64,000 nt of DNA from Bradyrhizobium sp. in8p8 (GCF_000426845.1 NZ_AUGD01000001.1:62001-126000); one strand, 5' to 3'; positions 1 to 9,677 are shown, counted from the stretch's first letter. Numbers and translations: made by a program. Notes: generated by a model from the sequence alone, not told the origin.

Positions 1-558
1 TGGTCGCTGGTGCTGTTCGGCGTGCGGCTGACCGGGGCGCAGCTTGGCGGCATCGCGATCTCGCTCTTCGGTGTGCTGATCATCATCCTGCGTGGCGACC
101 TTGCCGCGCTTGCGAGCATCAGCTTCAACAGGGGCGACATCATGTTCGCCTCCTCGCTGGTGGCGTTCGGCATCTACTCCGCCTTCATTCCGCGGCGGCC
201 GAAGATTCATCAGCTCTCCTTCCTGTCCTTCACCACCTGCTGCGGCGCGACGATGCTGCTGCCGACGGCGATCTGGGAGACAGCAAGCGGCCACGTGCTG
301 CACTTCGACGGGAAGACGCTGGCGACGCTGGGCTACATCCTGATCTTTCCCTCCACCCTCGCCTACCTTTTCTTCAATAGGGGCGTGGCGCTGATCGGGC
401 CGAACCGGGCGGCGCCGTTCTTCCATCTGGTGCCGGTGTTCGGCTCTGCGATGGCGATCCTGCTGCTGGGTGAAAAGCTCCAGCCGTTCCATCTGATCGG
501 CTACGCGCTGGTACTCGCGGGCGTCGTGCTTGCATCGCGCCAAGGCTCGGCGCGGTGA
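1..558 (+). CDS. EamA/DMT-family transporter, 3' part
   Basis: The reading frame is open from the first base of the window, so the N-terminal part lies outside it; about 185 residues are visible. They contain four or five hydrophobic helices. A segment near the end reads GPNRAAPFFHLVPVFG and is followed by LLLGEKLQPFHLIGYALVLAGV, the usual end of the second EamA repeat. Members are 10-helix inner-membrane exporters of metabolites or amino acids; the substrate cannot be told here. The gene ends in TGA and is followed by about 100 bp before a binding-protein gene on the same strand. Confidence 0.85.
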   Translation, partial: WSLVLFGVRLTGAQLGGIAISLFGVLIIILRGDLAALASISFNRGDIMFASSLVAFGIYSAFIPRRPKIHQLSFLSFTTCCGATMLLPTAIWETASGHVLHFDGKTLATLGYILIFPSTLAYLFFNRGVALIGPNRAAPFFHLVPVFGSAMAILLLGEKLQPFHLIGYALVLAGVVLASRQGSAR

Positions 559-660
559 CGTAATTCCGCGCGACGGACGCATTAACGACCTCCGACCATC
601 TTTCGAATCCTTTTCGGACGAGCTAGGTTCCGCGCCAACCAAAAAAGGGAACGACCAAAG

Positions 661-1638
661 ATGATTTCAACGTTGATTCGAAACCTGCGGACGGTCGGTG
701 TGGCCGCACTCTGCCTCGCAGCGGCATCCACGGCCCAGGCCGACAACTATCCCAGCCGGAATATCACGCTGGTCTTGCCGTTCGCGGCCGGCAGCGGCAC
801 GGACACAACGACACGGCTGATCTCGCAGCACCTGTCGCAAGCGCTCGGCGTCGGCATCGTCATCGAGAACAAGGCGGGCGCCAACGGCATGCTTGCCGCC
901 ACCTATGTCGCGAAGGCCGCACCCGACGGCTACACGCTGCTGGTGACGACCAACACCACGCATTCGGCCAATCCCTATCTGCTCAAGAGCCTCACTTACG
1001 ATCCGGTCAAGGATTTCACCCCGATCGCCCGCACCGGCGATTTGCCCTTCATGCTGGTCATCAATCCGGAAGTGCCGGCCAAGACCGTCGGTGAGCTGGT
1101 GGCCTATGGCAAGGCCAATCCGGGCAAGCTGAGCTACGCCTCGGGCTCATCGTCGGCGATCGTGTCGGGCGCGACCTTCGCGCACAATGCGGGCCTCGAC
1201 CTCCTGCACGTCCCCTACAAGAGCTCGCCGCCGGCGCTCAACGACGTCATGGGCGGCCGCGTTTCGATGATGTTCGTGGACATCCTGACCGGTCTGCCGC
1301 ACGTCAACGGCAACGCCTTGCGCGCGCTTGCCGTCACCACCAAGGACCGCTCGCCGCTGGCGCCGCACCTGCCCTCGATGCAGGAAGCTGGCGTGCCGGA
1401 TTTCGACATCTCGTCCTGGCAGGGCTATTTCGGCCCTGCCGGCATGCCGAAGGAGATCGTGACGCGGCTCAACACCGAGATCCGGAAGATCATCGAGAAC
1501 CCGGAGATCAAGGCCAAGCTCGCTACGCTCGGCATGGACGCCTTCTCCGGCACGCCGGAGCAGCTTGAAGCGTTCGTGAAGGATCAACTCGTGCTTTGGG
1601 AGAAGCTGATCACGAACGCGAAGATCGAGAAGCAGTAG
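661..1638 (+). CDS. Bug/TctC-family periplasmic solute-binding protein
   Basis: The protein has 325 residues with a signal peptide (charged start, hydrophobic core, cleavage near AQA at about residue 27). The mature part has the Bug layout: YPSRNITLVLPFAAGSGTD at the start, then a GANGMLAATYVAKAAPDGYTLL stretch. Such proteins bind carboxylates such as tricarboxylates, dicarboxylates or nicotinate. They normally serve a TctAB-type transporter, but no tctA or tctB gene is adjacent, so this is an orphan binding protein, as is common in proteobacteria. A purine-rich stretch (AAAAAAGGGAACG) precedes the ATG. The ligand is unknown. Confidence 0.9.
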   Translation: MISTLIRNLRTVGVAALCLAAASTAQADNYPSRNITLVLPFAAGSGTDTTTRLISQHLSQALGVGIVIENKAGANGMLAATYVAKAAPDGYTLLVTTNTTHSANPYLLKSLTYDPVKDFTPIARTGDLPFMLVINPEVPAKTVGELVAYGKANPGKLSYASGSSSAIVSGATFAHNAGLDLLHVPYKSSPPALNDVMGGRVSMMFVDILTGLPHVNGNALRALAVTTKDRSPLAPHLPSMQEAGVPDFDISSWQGYFGPAGMPKEIVTRLNTEIRKIIENPEIKAKLATLGMDAFSGTPEQLEAFVKDQLVLWEKLITNAKIEKQ

Positions 1639-1640
1639 CC

Positions 1641-1721
1641 CAGTCATTCCGGGGCGCGCGTAGCGTGACCCCGGACTCCCGCGATTCCGGGTTCATGCTG
1701 CGCATCGCCCCGGAATGACTG
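1641..1721. repeat. Palindromic intergenic repeat, CATTCCGGGG family
   Basis: An 81-bp element bounded by a perfect 16-bp inverted repeat (CAGTCATTCCGGGGCG at 1641-1656, its complement at 1706-1721). It lies between two convergent genes. A related copy sits at 6179-6257 and a degenerate one near 22735. It can fold into a long hairpin and may act as a transcription terminator for both sides. Confidence 0.75.
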
Positions 1722-1745
1722 CCCGAGATGAGCTTGCGCGGCGAG

Positions 1746-3431
1746 TTACGCCGCCCGCACCTTGGCGAGGAAGTTGTCAACCGCCGAGCGCAGCGCGCCG
1801 GACTGGTTGTCCAGTTCGCGGGCGTTTGAGAGCACGTCGCTAGCAGCGCTCCCGGTCGCTTCCGCGGCCGAGGTCACGCTGCCGATATGGGCATTGATCT
1901 CGCTCGAGCCGGCCGCGACCGACTGGATGTTGCGGGCGATCTCGCGGGTCGCCTCCCCCTGCTGTTCGATCGATGCGGAAATGCCCGCGGTGATCTCGCT
2001 CATCTCGGCAATGGTCTGGGTGATGCCGCCGATCGCGGCGACAGCATCGCTGGTCGAGGTCTGCATCGCAGCAACTTGCGCAGAAATCTCCTCGGTCGCC
2101 TTCGCGGTCTGGTTGGCAAGCGCCTTGACCTCGGAGGCGACGACGGCGAAGCCGCGGCCGGACTCGCCGGCACGGGCCGCCTCGATGGTGGCGTTGAGCG
2201 CGAGCAGATTGGTCTGCGCCGCGATCGAGTGAATGAGCTTGACCACCTCGCCGATCTTCTCGGCGCCAGTGGAGAGCTCCTGCACCGTGGCGTTGGTGCG
2301 CTCCGCATCGTTGACGGCTCGGCTCGCAACTTCGGTCGAACGCGTGACCTGGCGGGAGATTTCCGCAACCGAGCTCGACAGCTCTTCGGCGGCCGCCGCG
2401 ACGGTGCCGACGTTGCCGGAAGCCTTTTGCGAGGCCGCACCGACCGTCGCCGCACGCGACGAGGCGTCGCTGGCGGTCGCGGTCATCGACTGTGCCGTCG
2501 TCTGCATGCCGGCCGCGGCCGAGGAGACCGAGCGGACGATGCCGTTGACGCTGCGCTCGAAGTCGTTGGCGATCTCTTCCATCGCCTTGCGGCGTTCCGC
2601 CGCGGCGCGTTCCTGGGCATCGGCCTCGGTCTTCTCGAGGTCGCGGATGCGAACCGCATTGTCCTTGAAGATCTGGACGGTGGCCGCCATCGCGCCGACT
2701 TCATCGCCGCGGCCGACGCCGGGGATGTCACCGTCGAGCTTGCCGTCAGCGAGGTCCTTCATGCGGGCGCCGAGCATTGCGAGCGGCCGGCTGATGCTGC
2801 GCCCGAGCAGCCAGGCGACGCTGCCAGCAACGATCATGATGCCGAGCATGGCAAAGCCGAGAAGCCAGTAGACCGGGCCCATCTTGGCGTCGATATCGTC
2901 GAGATAGGCGCCGGTGCCGATATACATGTCGAAGCCAGGCACCGCGACCGCGTAGCCGATCTTGCGGATCAGCGTTTTCTGGCCGGGCTTGACGTAGTCG
3001 TAGTACAGCAGGATCGAGCCGTTGGCCTTGACGCCGTTCATCAGTTCCATGGACAGCTTGCGCCCGTTGGTCACGACATCCATGCGGTTCATGCCGATCT
3101 GCTTCGGGTCTGGCGCAAGCTGCGTGATGCCGTCATAGGACGTGCCGAACAGATAGCCGGAGCCATTGTCGTAGGTCATCGCGTTGCCGTAGCGGCGAAG
3201 GTCGGCGAGCGCGGCATCCTTGGTCAGTTCCCCGGCATCAACCCGCTTCTTCAGCGCCATCGCGTAATTGCGACCCATGTCGACGATCGACTTGGCCTGG
3301 TCGATGCGTGCGTTCACCATTTCCTGTTTCATCAGGTAGCCGGCGAGAACACCGGAGACGCAGAGGCCGAACAAGGTGACGCCGACAAGAATGCCGAGCT
3401 TCGGGGCGATCTTCAGATTGCTCAATTTCAC
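1746..3431 (-). CDS. Methyl-accepting chemotaxis protein with Cache sensor
   Basis: A chemoreceptor of 561 residues. A membrane segment at about 13-33 is followed by a periplasmic single-Cache domain (about 35-185, with the NGSGYLFG and GKKLxx-type features of the sCache_2 family), a second membrane segment (about 190-212), a HAMP domain and a long helical signalling domain. The hairpin tip, [18 protein letters not shown], is intact. No C-terminal CheR/CheB docking pentapeptide is present. A longer frame starts upstream at 3464, but GTG at 3431 is preferred because GGAG stands six bases before it and the product then begins with a normal N-terminus ([12 protein letters not shown]). The ligand is unknown; related Cache domains bind small organic acids. 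Confidence 0.93.
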   Translation of the reverse strand: MKLSNLKIAPKLGILVGVTLFGLCVSGVLAGYLMKQEMVNARIDQAKSIVDMGRNYAMALKKRVDAGELTKDAALADLRRYGNAMTYDNGSGYLFGTSYDGITQLAPDPKQIGMNRMDVVTNGRKLSMELMNGVKANGSILLYYDYVKPGQKTLIRKIGYAVAVPGFDMYIGTGAYLDDIDAKMGPVYWLLGFAMLGIMIVAGSVAWLLGRSISRPLAMLGARMKDLADGKLDGDIPGVGRGDEVGAMAATVQIFKDNAVRIRDLEKTEADAQERAAAERRKAMEEIANDFERSVNGIVRSVSSAAAGMQTTAQSMTATASDASSRAATVGAASQKASGNVGTVAAAAEELSSSVAEISRQVTRSTEVASRAVNDAERTNATVQELSTGAEKIGEVVKLIHSIAAQTNLLALNATIEAARAGESGRGFAVVASEVKALANQTAKATEEISAQVAAMQTSTSDAVAAIGGITQTIAEMSEITAGISASIEQQGEATREIARNIQSVAAGSSEINAHIGSVTSAAEATGSAASDVLSNARELDNQSGALRSAVDNFLAKVRAA

Positions 3432-3687
3432 GGATGGCTCCAGCAATATCGGGGTAAGCGGCACGCACGATCGATCAAAATCGAATCGATTCTTAGGGGG
3501 AGAGCCCTTAGCAAGTTACTTACGGGCCTCCGTAGAAGCCCGGACGCCACCGTCAGAACCGGCAATTTATCTCGGCGGCAACAACCTGGAATTGTACGCG
3601 AGCGCCCCGATTTCGCGTAAAAGACGCACAGGCCTGCCCGCGAAGGCGGGTCACAACAAGAACCGACAACCAAATCGGGAGCAGAAA

Positions 3688-4731
3688 ATGCCGAAATACA
3701 GGGTGGTGACGCCGAAGGGTGCGAGCTTCACCGTCGCGGGCAGCGATTATTCCTACGAGCGCGAGGCGCTCGATCCGATCGATGCCGAGATCGTTGAGGC
3801 GCCCGCCGACGAGGCCGGGTTCATCGCCGCCGCGAAAAATGCCGACGCCATCTACGCCAAGGGCATCCCGATCACCAAGTCGATCATCGACGCGCTCGAA
3901 AGCTGCAAGGTCATCACGCTCGGCTCGGTCGGCGTCGACAGTGTGGACGTCAAGGCCGCCACCGCGCGCGGCATTCCCGTCACCAACATCCCGGACACCT
4001 TCATCGAGGAGGTCGCCGACCACGCCATGATGCTGCTGCTTGCAGGCTTCCGACGCCTAGTCGAGCAGGACAGGATGGTGCGTGACGGCCGTTGGGCCGA
4101 AGGCCGGCCGGCGCTGCTCAAGATCCCGAGGCTGATGGGCCAGACGCTCGGCTTCATCTCGTTCGGCCGCGTCGCGCGTGCGGTCGCGAAGCGTGCCGCG
4201 CCGTTCGGCCTGCGCATGATGGCCTACGATCCCTTCATCCAGGAAACGCTGATGTATGACCACGGCGTCATCCCGGCGACGCTGAACGAGGTGCTGTCGC
4301 AATCCGACTTTGTCTCGATGCACGCGCCCGCGAGGCCCGAAGTGCACCACATGCTGACCGAAAAGCACTTCCGGCAGATGAAGAAAGGCTCGATCTTCAT
4401 CAACACCGGACGGGGCGCCACCGTGGACGAGGAGAGCCTGATCAAGGCCCTGCAAGAGGGGTGGATCGCCCACGCCGCCCTCGATGTGCTGGAGAAGGAA
4501 CCGCCTTCGCACAACAACCCCCTGCTCGGCATGGAGAACGTGACCCTGACCGCCCACGTGGCCTCGGCCTCGGCACGGTTTGACGAGGCGCGCAAGCGCC
4601 GCGTGGGCTACGAATTGTCACTGGTGCTTCAGGGCATGTGGCCGGTAAGCTGCGTCAATCCGTCGGTGCTGCAAAACACCGCGCTCCGCCGCTGGCAACC
4701 TGTCAGCATGGACCGCGGCCCGAACAGCTAG
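3688..4731 (+). CDS. D-2-hydroxyacid dehydrogenase family protein
   Basis: 347 residues, of the NAD-dependent 2-hydroxyacid dehydrogenase fold (phosphoglycerate dehydrogenase/CtBP-like). The catalytic residues are visible: Arg in NTGRGATVDEESL, Glu in DVLEKEPP and His in LTAHVAS. The nucleotide-binding glycine motif is degenerate: where GxGxxG is expected it reads SFGRVA. ATG at 3688 follows GGGAG by seven bases; the frame is open farther upstream but without a ribosome site. The gene precedes a sugar-type ABC operon on the same strand (83-bp gap), so it may oxidise a hydroxyacid derived from the imported compound. That link is inference. Confidence 0.88.
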   Translation: MPKYRVVTPKGASFTVAGSDYSYEREALDPIDAEIVEAPADEAGFIAAAKNADAIYAKGIPITKSIIDALESCKVITLGSVGVDSVDVKAATARGIPVTNIPDTFIEEVADHAMMLLLAGFRRLVEQDRMVRDGRWAEGRPALLKIPRLMGQTLGFISFGRVARAVAKRAAPFGLRMMAYDPFIQETLMYDHGVIPATLNEVLSQSDFVSMHAPARPEVHHMLTEKHFRQMKKGSIFINTGRGATVDEESLIKALQEGWIAHAALDVLEKEPPSHNNPLLGMENVTLTAHVASASARFDEARKRRVGYELSLVLQGMWPVSCVNPSVLQNTALRRWQPVSMDRGPNS

Positions 4732-4814
4732 GCGGCCGGCGCGAACGCGCAACGACCGAAACGGCCCTTCACCGGCGACCAACGCCGGGAAGGGAGACAT
4801 CAAGGGAGGAACTG

Positions 4815-6164
4815 ATGAGGAACGACATCACCCGTCGTGATGCTCTGGCGCTGGGCCTGTCCGCTGCAACGCTCGCGGCCACCGGTGCTGCAGCGCAACC
4901 AGCGCAATCGACGATCAAGGCCGCGGACGTTGCGGCACCGAAGCGAGAGATCGAGAAAGGTGCCACCCTGCGCATGCTGCGCCCGGTGCGCTTCGTCCAG
5001 GCCGACGAGGACGTGTTCCGCGCCAACGCCGCAAAATTCACCAAGGAGACCGGCGTCGAGGTCAAGGTCGACTTCGTCGGCTGGGAAGACATCAACCAGC
5101 AGACCGCGGTGACCGCCAATTCCGGCGCCGGCCCCGACATCATCATCGGTTTCTCCGATGCACCGCACATCTATATCGACAAGCTGATCGAGCTGACCGA
5201 TGTCGCCGACTATGTCGGCAAGAAGTATGGAGGCTGGCTGCCGCTGGCGCAGCGCTATGGCAAGAAGAACAAGAGCAACGCCTGGATCGGACTGCCGTTC
5301 GGCGCCACCGCGGGGCCCCTGATCTACCGCAAGTCGATCCTGCAATCGGTCGGCTTCGACAAGGTGCCGGAGGACCATGCCGGAATCCTCGATTTGTGCC
5401 AGAAGCTGCACAAGGCCGGCAAACCGGCCGGCTTCGCACTGGGTAACGCCAAGGGCGACGGCAACGGCTTCGCGAACTGGGCGCTGTGGTCGCACAACGG
5501 CTCCCTGCTCGACGAGGAAGGCAACGTCGTCATCAACAGCAAGGAGACGATTGCCGCGCTGAACTGGGTCAAGAAGCTGTACCCGACCTTCATCGCCGGA
5601 ACTCCCTCCTGGAACGACGTCAGCAACAATCGCGCCTATTCCTCGCAGGAGATCTCGCTGACCGCCAATGGCGTCTCGCTGTACTTCTCGCTGAAGAACG
5701 ATCCGGCGACCAAGGCGATCGCCGACGACAGCGAGCATCAGTTGCTGCCCAAGGGCCTTGCGAAGATCTCGCCCATGGCAGGTCTGACGCTGAACGCCAT
5801 GGTGTTCAAGCACAGCCAATATCCCAACGCGGCGAAGGCCTTCCTGCAATACATGCTGGAGAAGGACCAGTACGAGCCGTGGCTCAACGCCAACTCCGGC
5901 TACTGGTCCCAGCCGTTGGCCGCCTATGCCGAGGCCGCCGTGTGGTCGCAGGATCCCAAGGTGAAACTGTTCAAGGACACGATGAACAGCCCCTACTACG
6001 ACGGCTACAAGGGCCCGATCTCGACGGCGACGGGCGCCGTCAGCGCAGACTACGTGCTGATCCAGATGTTCTCGGCCGTTGCCACCGGCACCGCCACGCC
6101 GGAGGCCGCGGCCGCAGAAGCCGAGCAACGCTGCAAGCGGTACTTCCGGCGGCAGAACCGTTAG
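4815..6164 (+). CDS. ABC transporter sugar-type binding protein (Tat signal)
   Basis: 449 residues, extracellular solute-binding protein family 1 (maltose/sn-glycerol-3-phosphate type). The N-terminus TRRDALALGLSAATLAATG is a twin-arginine export signal followed by a hydrophobic core. The mature region shows family features such as FTKETGVEVKVDFVGWEDI and SGAGPDIIIGF. AGGAGGAACTG precedes the ATG at 4815; the frame extends upstream to 4638 but lacks a ribosome site there. Two permease genes follow, making an importer operon. No ATPase gene is present. The substrate is probably a carbohydrate or polyol but cannot be fixed from sequence. Confidence 0.9.
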   Translation: MRNDITRRDALALGLSAATLAATGAAAQPAQSTIKAADVAAPKREIEKGATLRMLRPVRFVQADEDVFRANAAKFTKETGVEVKVDFVGWEDINQQTAVTANSGAGPDIIIGFSDAPHIYIDKLIELTDVADYVGKKYGGWLPLAQRYGKKNKSNAWIGLPFGATAGPLIYRKSILQSVGFDKVPEDHAGILDLCQKLHKAGKPAGFALGNAKGDGNGFANWALWSHNGSLLDEEGNVVINSKETIAALNWVKKLYPTFIAGTPSWNDVSNNRAYSSQEISLTANGVSLYFSLKNDPATKAIADDSEHQLLPKGLAKISPMAGLTLNAMVFKHSQYPNAAKAFLQYMLEKDQYEPWLNANSGYWSQPLAAYAEAAVWSQDPKVKLFKDTMNSPYYDGYKGPISTATGAVSADYVLIQMFSAVATGTATPEAAAAEAEQRCKRYFRRQNR

Positions 6165-6178
6165 GCGGCTGACCTGAC

Positions 6179-6257
6179 GTCATTCCGGGATGGTGCGCAA
6201 GCAAAGCCCGGAATCTCGAGATTCCGGGGTTGGTGCTGCGCATCGCCCCGGAATGAC
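6179..6257. repeat. Palindromic repeat between binding-protein and permease genes
   Basis: Second copy of the CATTCCGGGG family, 79 bp. It has 11-bp terminal inverted repeats (GTCATTCCGGG at 6179-6189, complement at 6247-6257) and a perfect internal 22-bp palindrome centred on CTCGAG (6207-6228). It lies inside a presumed operon, so it may reduce transcription into the permease genes or protect the upstream message. Confidence 0.75.
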
Positions 6258-6285
6258 CTTGGAGCCCTGAAAAGACAAAGGTCCG

Positions 6286-7242
6286 ATGTCCATAACCGCT
6301 CTTTCAACGCATGGCGTAGCGGCCCGGCAGCCGAACTGGCTGGTGCGATTGTTCGACTACAAGCCGTTCCTGATCGTGATGTGCCTCGCGCCCGCGATCG
6401 GATTGCTGACGGTGTTCCTGACCTATCCGCTCGGTCTCGGCATCTGGCTCGCCTTCACCGACACCACGATCGGCCGCAGCGGCATCTATGTGGGGATCGA
6501 AAACTTCCAATACCTGCTCACCGACTCCCTGTGGTGGAACGCGGTGTTCTACAGCGTTCTCTACACGGCGGTCGCGACGTTCGGGAAGTTCGCGCTCGGC
6601 TTCTGGCTGGCGCTGCTGCTCAACAACCATTTTCCGTTCAAGAGCATCCTGCGCGCGATCATCCTGCTGCCCTGGATCGTGCCGACCGTGCTCTCGGCGC
6701 TGGCGTTCTGGTGGATCTACGATCCGCAGTTCTCGATCATCTCCTACCTGCTTGTCGACGTGCTGCATTGGCGCGACAGCAACGTCGACTTCCTCGGTTC
6801 GCCCTGGCCGGCGCGCTTCTCGCTGATCGCCGCCAATATCTGGCGCGGCATTCCCTTCGTCGCGATCTCGCTGCTGGCAGGACTGCAGACCATCTCGCCC
6901 TCGCTGTACGAGGCGGCGATGCTCGACGGCGCCAGCGCCTGGCAGCGCTTCCGCTACATTACGTTTCCGATGATGATGCCGATCCTCGCCATCGTCATGA
7001 CGTTCTCGATCATCTTCACCTTCACCGACTTCCAGCTGGTCTATGCCATCACGCGCGGCGGCCCCGGCAACTCGACTCACCTGCTCGCAACACTGGCTTT
7101 CCAGCGGGGCATCGCCGGCGGCGAGCTCGGCGAAGGTGCAGCGATCGCGGTGTCCATGATACCGTTCCTGGTATTCGCGACGCTGTTCTCATATTTCGGC
7201 CTCGCGCGCCGCAAATGGCAGCAGGGAGAAAGCAATGACTGA
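6286..7242 (+). CDS. ABC sugar permease, MalF/UgpA type
   Basis: 318 residues with about six membrane helices. The cytoplasmic EAA loop is clear (YEAAMLDGASAWQRFRYITF), the site where the ATPase docks. The C-terminal part with FTFTDFQLVYAITRGGPGNST is typical of the MalF/UgpA branch. It forms the importer with the preceding binding protein and the next gene, with which it overlaps by 8 bp, suggesting coupled translation. No ATPase gene lies nearby, so a shared MsmX/UgpC-like ATPase encoded elsewhere is likely. Confidence 0.92.
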   Translation: MSITALSTHGVAARQPNWLVRLFDYKPFLIVMCLAPAIGLLTVFLTYPLGLGIWLAFTDTTIGRSGIYVGIENFQYLLTDSLWWNAVFYSVLYTAVATFGKFALGFWLALLLNNHFPFKSILRAIILLPWIVPTVLSALAFWWIYDPQFSIISYLLVDVLHWRDSNVDFLGSPWPARFSLIAANIWRGIPFVAISLLAGLQTISPSLYEAAMLDGASAWQRFRYITFPMMMPILAIVMTFSIIFTFTDFQLVYAITRGGPGNSTHLLATLAFQRGIAGGELGEGAAIAVSMIPFLVFATLFSYFGLARRKWQQGESND

Positions 7243-8134
7243 TAGTGCCGTCCAACCGGCCGTCGCGGACGCGAAGGCGGCGCCCGATACCATGGCCTGG
7301 GATTCCGGGCTGCGGCGGCTGATGATGATTTATCTGCCGCTCGGCTGCTTCGTGTTGATTCTTCTGTTCCCGTTCTACTGGATGGCGATCACGTCGTTCA
7401 AACCGAACGCGGAGCTGATGAATTACAAGGATCACAACCCGTTCTGGATCTCCTCGCCGACGCTGGCGCACATCAAGCATCTGCTGTTCAACACCGCCTA
7501 TCCGCACTGGCTGTGGACGACGATGCTGGTGGCGATCGGATCGACCACGCTGTCGCTGGTCGCGAGCACGCTCGCGGCCTATGCCATTGAACGCTTGCGC
7601 TTCCGCGGCAGTCCCTATGTCGGCCTCGGCATCTACCTCGCCTATCTCGTGCCGCCGTCGATCCTGTTCATCCCGCTTGCGACCGTGGTGGTGCAGTTCG
7701 GCTTGTTCGACAGCCCGATGGCTCTGATCCTGGTCTATCCGACCTTCCTGGTGCCGTTCTGCACCTGGCTCCTGATCGGCTACTTCAAGTCGATCCCCTA
7801 CGAGCTCGAGGAATGCGCGCTGGTCGACGGCGCCACACGGCTGCAGATCCTGCGGCGGATCACGCTGCCGCTCGCCGTGCCCGGATTGATCTCGGCCGGC
7901 ATCTTCTCCTTCACGCTGTCCTGGAACGAGTTCATCTATGCGCTCGCCTTCATCCAGAGCGGCGCCAACAAGACCGTGCCGGTCGCGATCCTGACCGAGC
8001 TCGTCACCGGCGACGTCTACCAATGGGGCGCGCTGATGGCGGGCTCGCTGCTCGGCTCGCTGCCGGTCGCGATCTTCTACTCGCTCTTCGTGGATTACTA
8101 CGTGTCCTCGCTGACCGGCGCGGTGAAGGAGTAG
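7235..8134 (+). CDS. ABC sugar permease, MalG/UgpE type
   Basis: 299 residues, six predicted membrane helices, with the EAA motif (YELEECALVDGATRLQILRRI). Typical MalG-branch features are PFYWMAITSFKPNAEL near the start and the SWNEFIYALAFIQSG segment. The start overlaps the end of the first permease gene by 8 bp. It should form a heterodimeric membrane channel with that protein. The operon ends here, followed by a hairpin at 8151-8182. Confidence 0.92.
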   Translation: MTDSAVQPAVADAKAAPDTMAWDSGLRRLMMIYLPLGCFVLILLFPFYWMAITSFKPNAELMNYKDHNPFWISSPTLAHIKHLLFNTAYPHWLWTTMLVAIGSTTLSLVASTLAAYAIERLRFRGSPYVGLGIYLAYLVPPSILFIPLATVVVQFGLFDSPMALILVYPTFLVPFCTWLLIGYFKSIPYELEECALVDGATRLQILRRITLPLAVPGLISAGIFSFTLSWNEFIYALAFIQSGANKTVPVAILTELVTGDVYQWGALMAGSLLGSLPVAIFYSLFVDYYVSSLTGAVKE

Positions 8135-8150
8135 CTCGCGACTCGCTCGC

Positions 8151-8182
8151 CCCCCTCTCCACGTCCTTGCGGGGAGAGGGGG
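8151..8182. terminator. GC-rich hairpin after permease gene
   Basis: Ten-base stem (CCCCCTCTCC at 8151-8160 with GGAGAGGGGG at 8173-8182) and 12-base loop. There is no T-tract. Similar CCTCTCC/GGAGAGG hairpins occur at 18361 and 35411, so it is a dispersed palindrome family that may serve as a terminator. Confidence 0.5.
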
Positions 8183-8266
8183 AGTGCGCTGCGGCGTTTG
8201 GCCCGGCTTCACAATACTGCAACACGCGAACCGCATAAGGCGTGCGTCCGCCAACAGGAGACGCAC

Positions 8267-9622
8267 ATGCGCGCGACCTTTCTCAGCACCGTCGCAACGA
8301 TCATTCTCACCGCCAGCTCCGCGCTGGCGCAGAGCGAAGGCGAATTCCCGGCCAAGCTCGCCGGCCACGTGGTGATGCCGGCCGAAACGTTCATCGATGC
8401 ACCGGCTGACGCACCCGCCGACCTCAAATCCGCAGGCAAATACACCAGCGGCAAGCGGGTCGACGCGCTCGGCACCGTGATGGGCAAGTCCTATGAGCGG
8501 CCGACCGGCGTCTCGCTGCCTTTCAAGGGCCAGCCGTTGCAGGGCCACTCCGGCATCAAGACCATGCCCGACGGCACGTTCTGGGTGATCACCGACAACG
8601 GCATGGGCGCCCGCGCCAACTCGCCGGACTCGATGCTCTACCTGAACCGCTACAAGATGGATTGGGCGAGCGGCAAGATCGAGCGGCTGGAGACCATCTT
8701 CCTGCACGATCCCGACAAGAAGGTTCCGTTCCGCATCCTGCATGAGGACACCCAGAAGCGCTATCTCACCGGCTCCGATTTCGACACCGAAGGTTTCCAG
8801 ATCCTCGGCGATACCTTCTGGATCGGCGACGAGTTCGGTCCGTACATCCTGAAGGCGGACAAGACCGGCAAGATCCTCGGCGTGTTCGATACGGTTGCCG
8901 ACGGCAAGCCGGTGCGCTCGCCGGACAATTGGGCGGTTGGAACGCCGGCCGCGCCGGGCGCGACCTACACCAACGTCAATCTCCGTCGCTCCAAGGGCTA
9001 TGAGGGCTTTGCGTCCTCCAAGGACGGAAAATTCCTCTACGGCCTGCTCGAAGGACCGCTGTGGGACGGCGATAAAAAGGACTGGGAGAAGGTCGACGGC
9101 AAGGAAGCGGCCCGCATTCTCGAATTCGACGTCGCCGCCCAGAAATTCACTGGTCGCCATTGGCAGTATGTGTTCGAGCAGAACGGCAACGCCATCGGCG
9201 ACTTCAACATGATCGATCAGGCCTCCGGCCTCATCATCGAACGCGATAACGGCGAGGGCACGTCCGACAAGGCCTGCCCGCAAGGCAAGCGCGGCGAGAA
9301 TTGCTTTCCCGACCTGGCCAAGTTCAAGCGCATCTACAAGATCGAGCTTACCGACGCCAATGTCGGCAAGCCGGTGCGCAAGATCGGCTATATCGACCTG
9401 ATGAAGATCAAGGATCCCGACAGGAAGGCGAGGAAGCCGCTCAACGACGGGGTCTACACCTTCCCGTTCTTCACCATCGAGAACGTCGATCGCGTCGACG
9501 ATACCCACATCATCGTCGGCAACGACAACAACCTGCCGTTCTCTTCCAGCCGCGACCCCAACAAGGCCGACGACAACGAGTTCGTACTGCTCGAGGTCGC
9601 GGATTTCCTGAAGGCGAAGTAA
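8267..9622 (+). CDS. Secreted esterase-like activity of phytase family protein
   Basis: 451 residues. A signal peptide is evident (MRATFLSTVATIILTASSALA, cut before QSEG). The rest resembles the esterase-like-activity-of-phytase family: LQGHSGIKTMPDGTFWVITDNGMG, FDTEGFQILGDTFWIGDEFGPYIL and a late VDDTHIIVGNDNNLPFSSSR segment, all characteristic of a beta-propeller phosphatase-like fold. The function is probably periplasmic phosphoester hydrolysis, but the substrate is unproven. ATG at 8267 has AGGAG six bases upstream; the frame begins earlier at 8198 without a ribosome site. The gene stands alone between a sugar importer and the haem-uptake operon. Confidence 0.85.
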   Translation: MRATFLSTVATIILTASSALAQSEGEFPAKLAGHVVMPAETFIDAPADAPADLKSAGKYTSGKRVDALGTVMGKSYERPTGVSLPFKGQPLQGHSGIKTMPDGTFWVITDNGMGARANSPDSMLYLNRYKMDWASGKIERLETIFLHDPDKKVPFRILHEDTQKRYLTGSDFDTEGFQILGDTFWIGDEFGPYILKADKTGKILGVFDTVADGKPVRSPDNWAVGTPAAPGATYTNVNLRRSKGYEGFASSKDGKFLYGLLEGPLWDGDKKDWEKVDGKEAARILEFDVAAQKFTGRHWQYVFEQNGNAIGDFNMIDQASGLIIERDNGEGTSDKACPQGKRGENCFPDLAKFKRIYKIELTDANVGKPVRKIGYIDLMKIKDPDRKARKPLNDGVYTFPFFTIENVDRVDDTHIIVGNDNNLPFSSSRDPNKADDNEFVLLEVADFLKAK

Positions 9623-9639
9623 AGCCCGTCTCCTTCAAC

Positions 9640-9669
9640 TGTCATCGCCCGGCTTGACCGGGCGTGACA
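9640..9669. terminator. Convergent-gene hairpin after tonB and esterase gene
   Basis: GCCCGG (9647-9652), loop CTTGA, CCGGGC (9658-9663), extended imperfectly by TGTCATC / GTGACAG. It sits between the convergent esterase and tonB stops and could terminate both. It resembles the GTCATCGCCCGGCTTGACCGGGC repeat often seen in Bradyrhizobium. Confidence 0.55.
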
Positions 9670-9677
9670 GCGGGGGA

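Noticed and set aside
1887..3620. 577-codon frame opposite the chemoreceptor gene
   Set aside because: Antisense shadow of a recognised MCP; product is Arg/Gly/Asp-rich with no domain.
4800..6128. 442-codon reverse frame opposite the sugar-binding protein
   Set aside because: Shadow of a gene with Tat signal, ribosome site and family motifs.
7049..9508. 819-codon reverse frame opposite the permease and esterase genes
   Set aside because: Very long only because GC-rich DNA lacks stop codons; it spans several real genes on the other strand and its product resembles no family.
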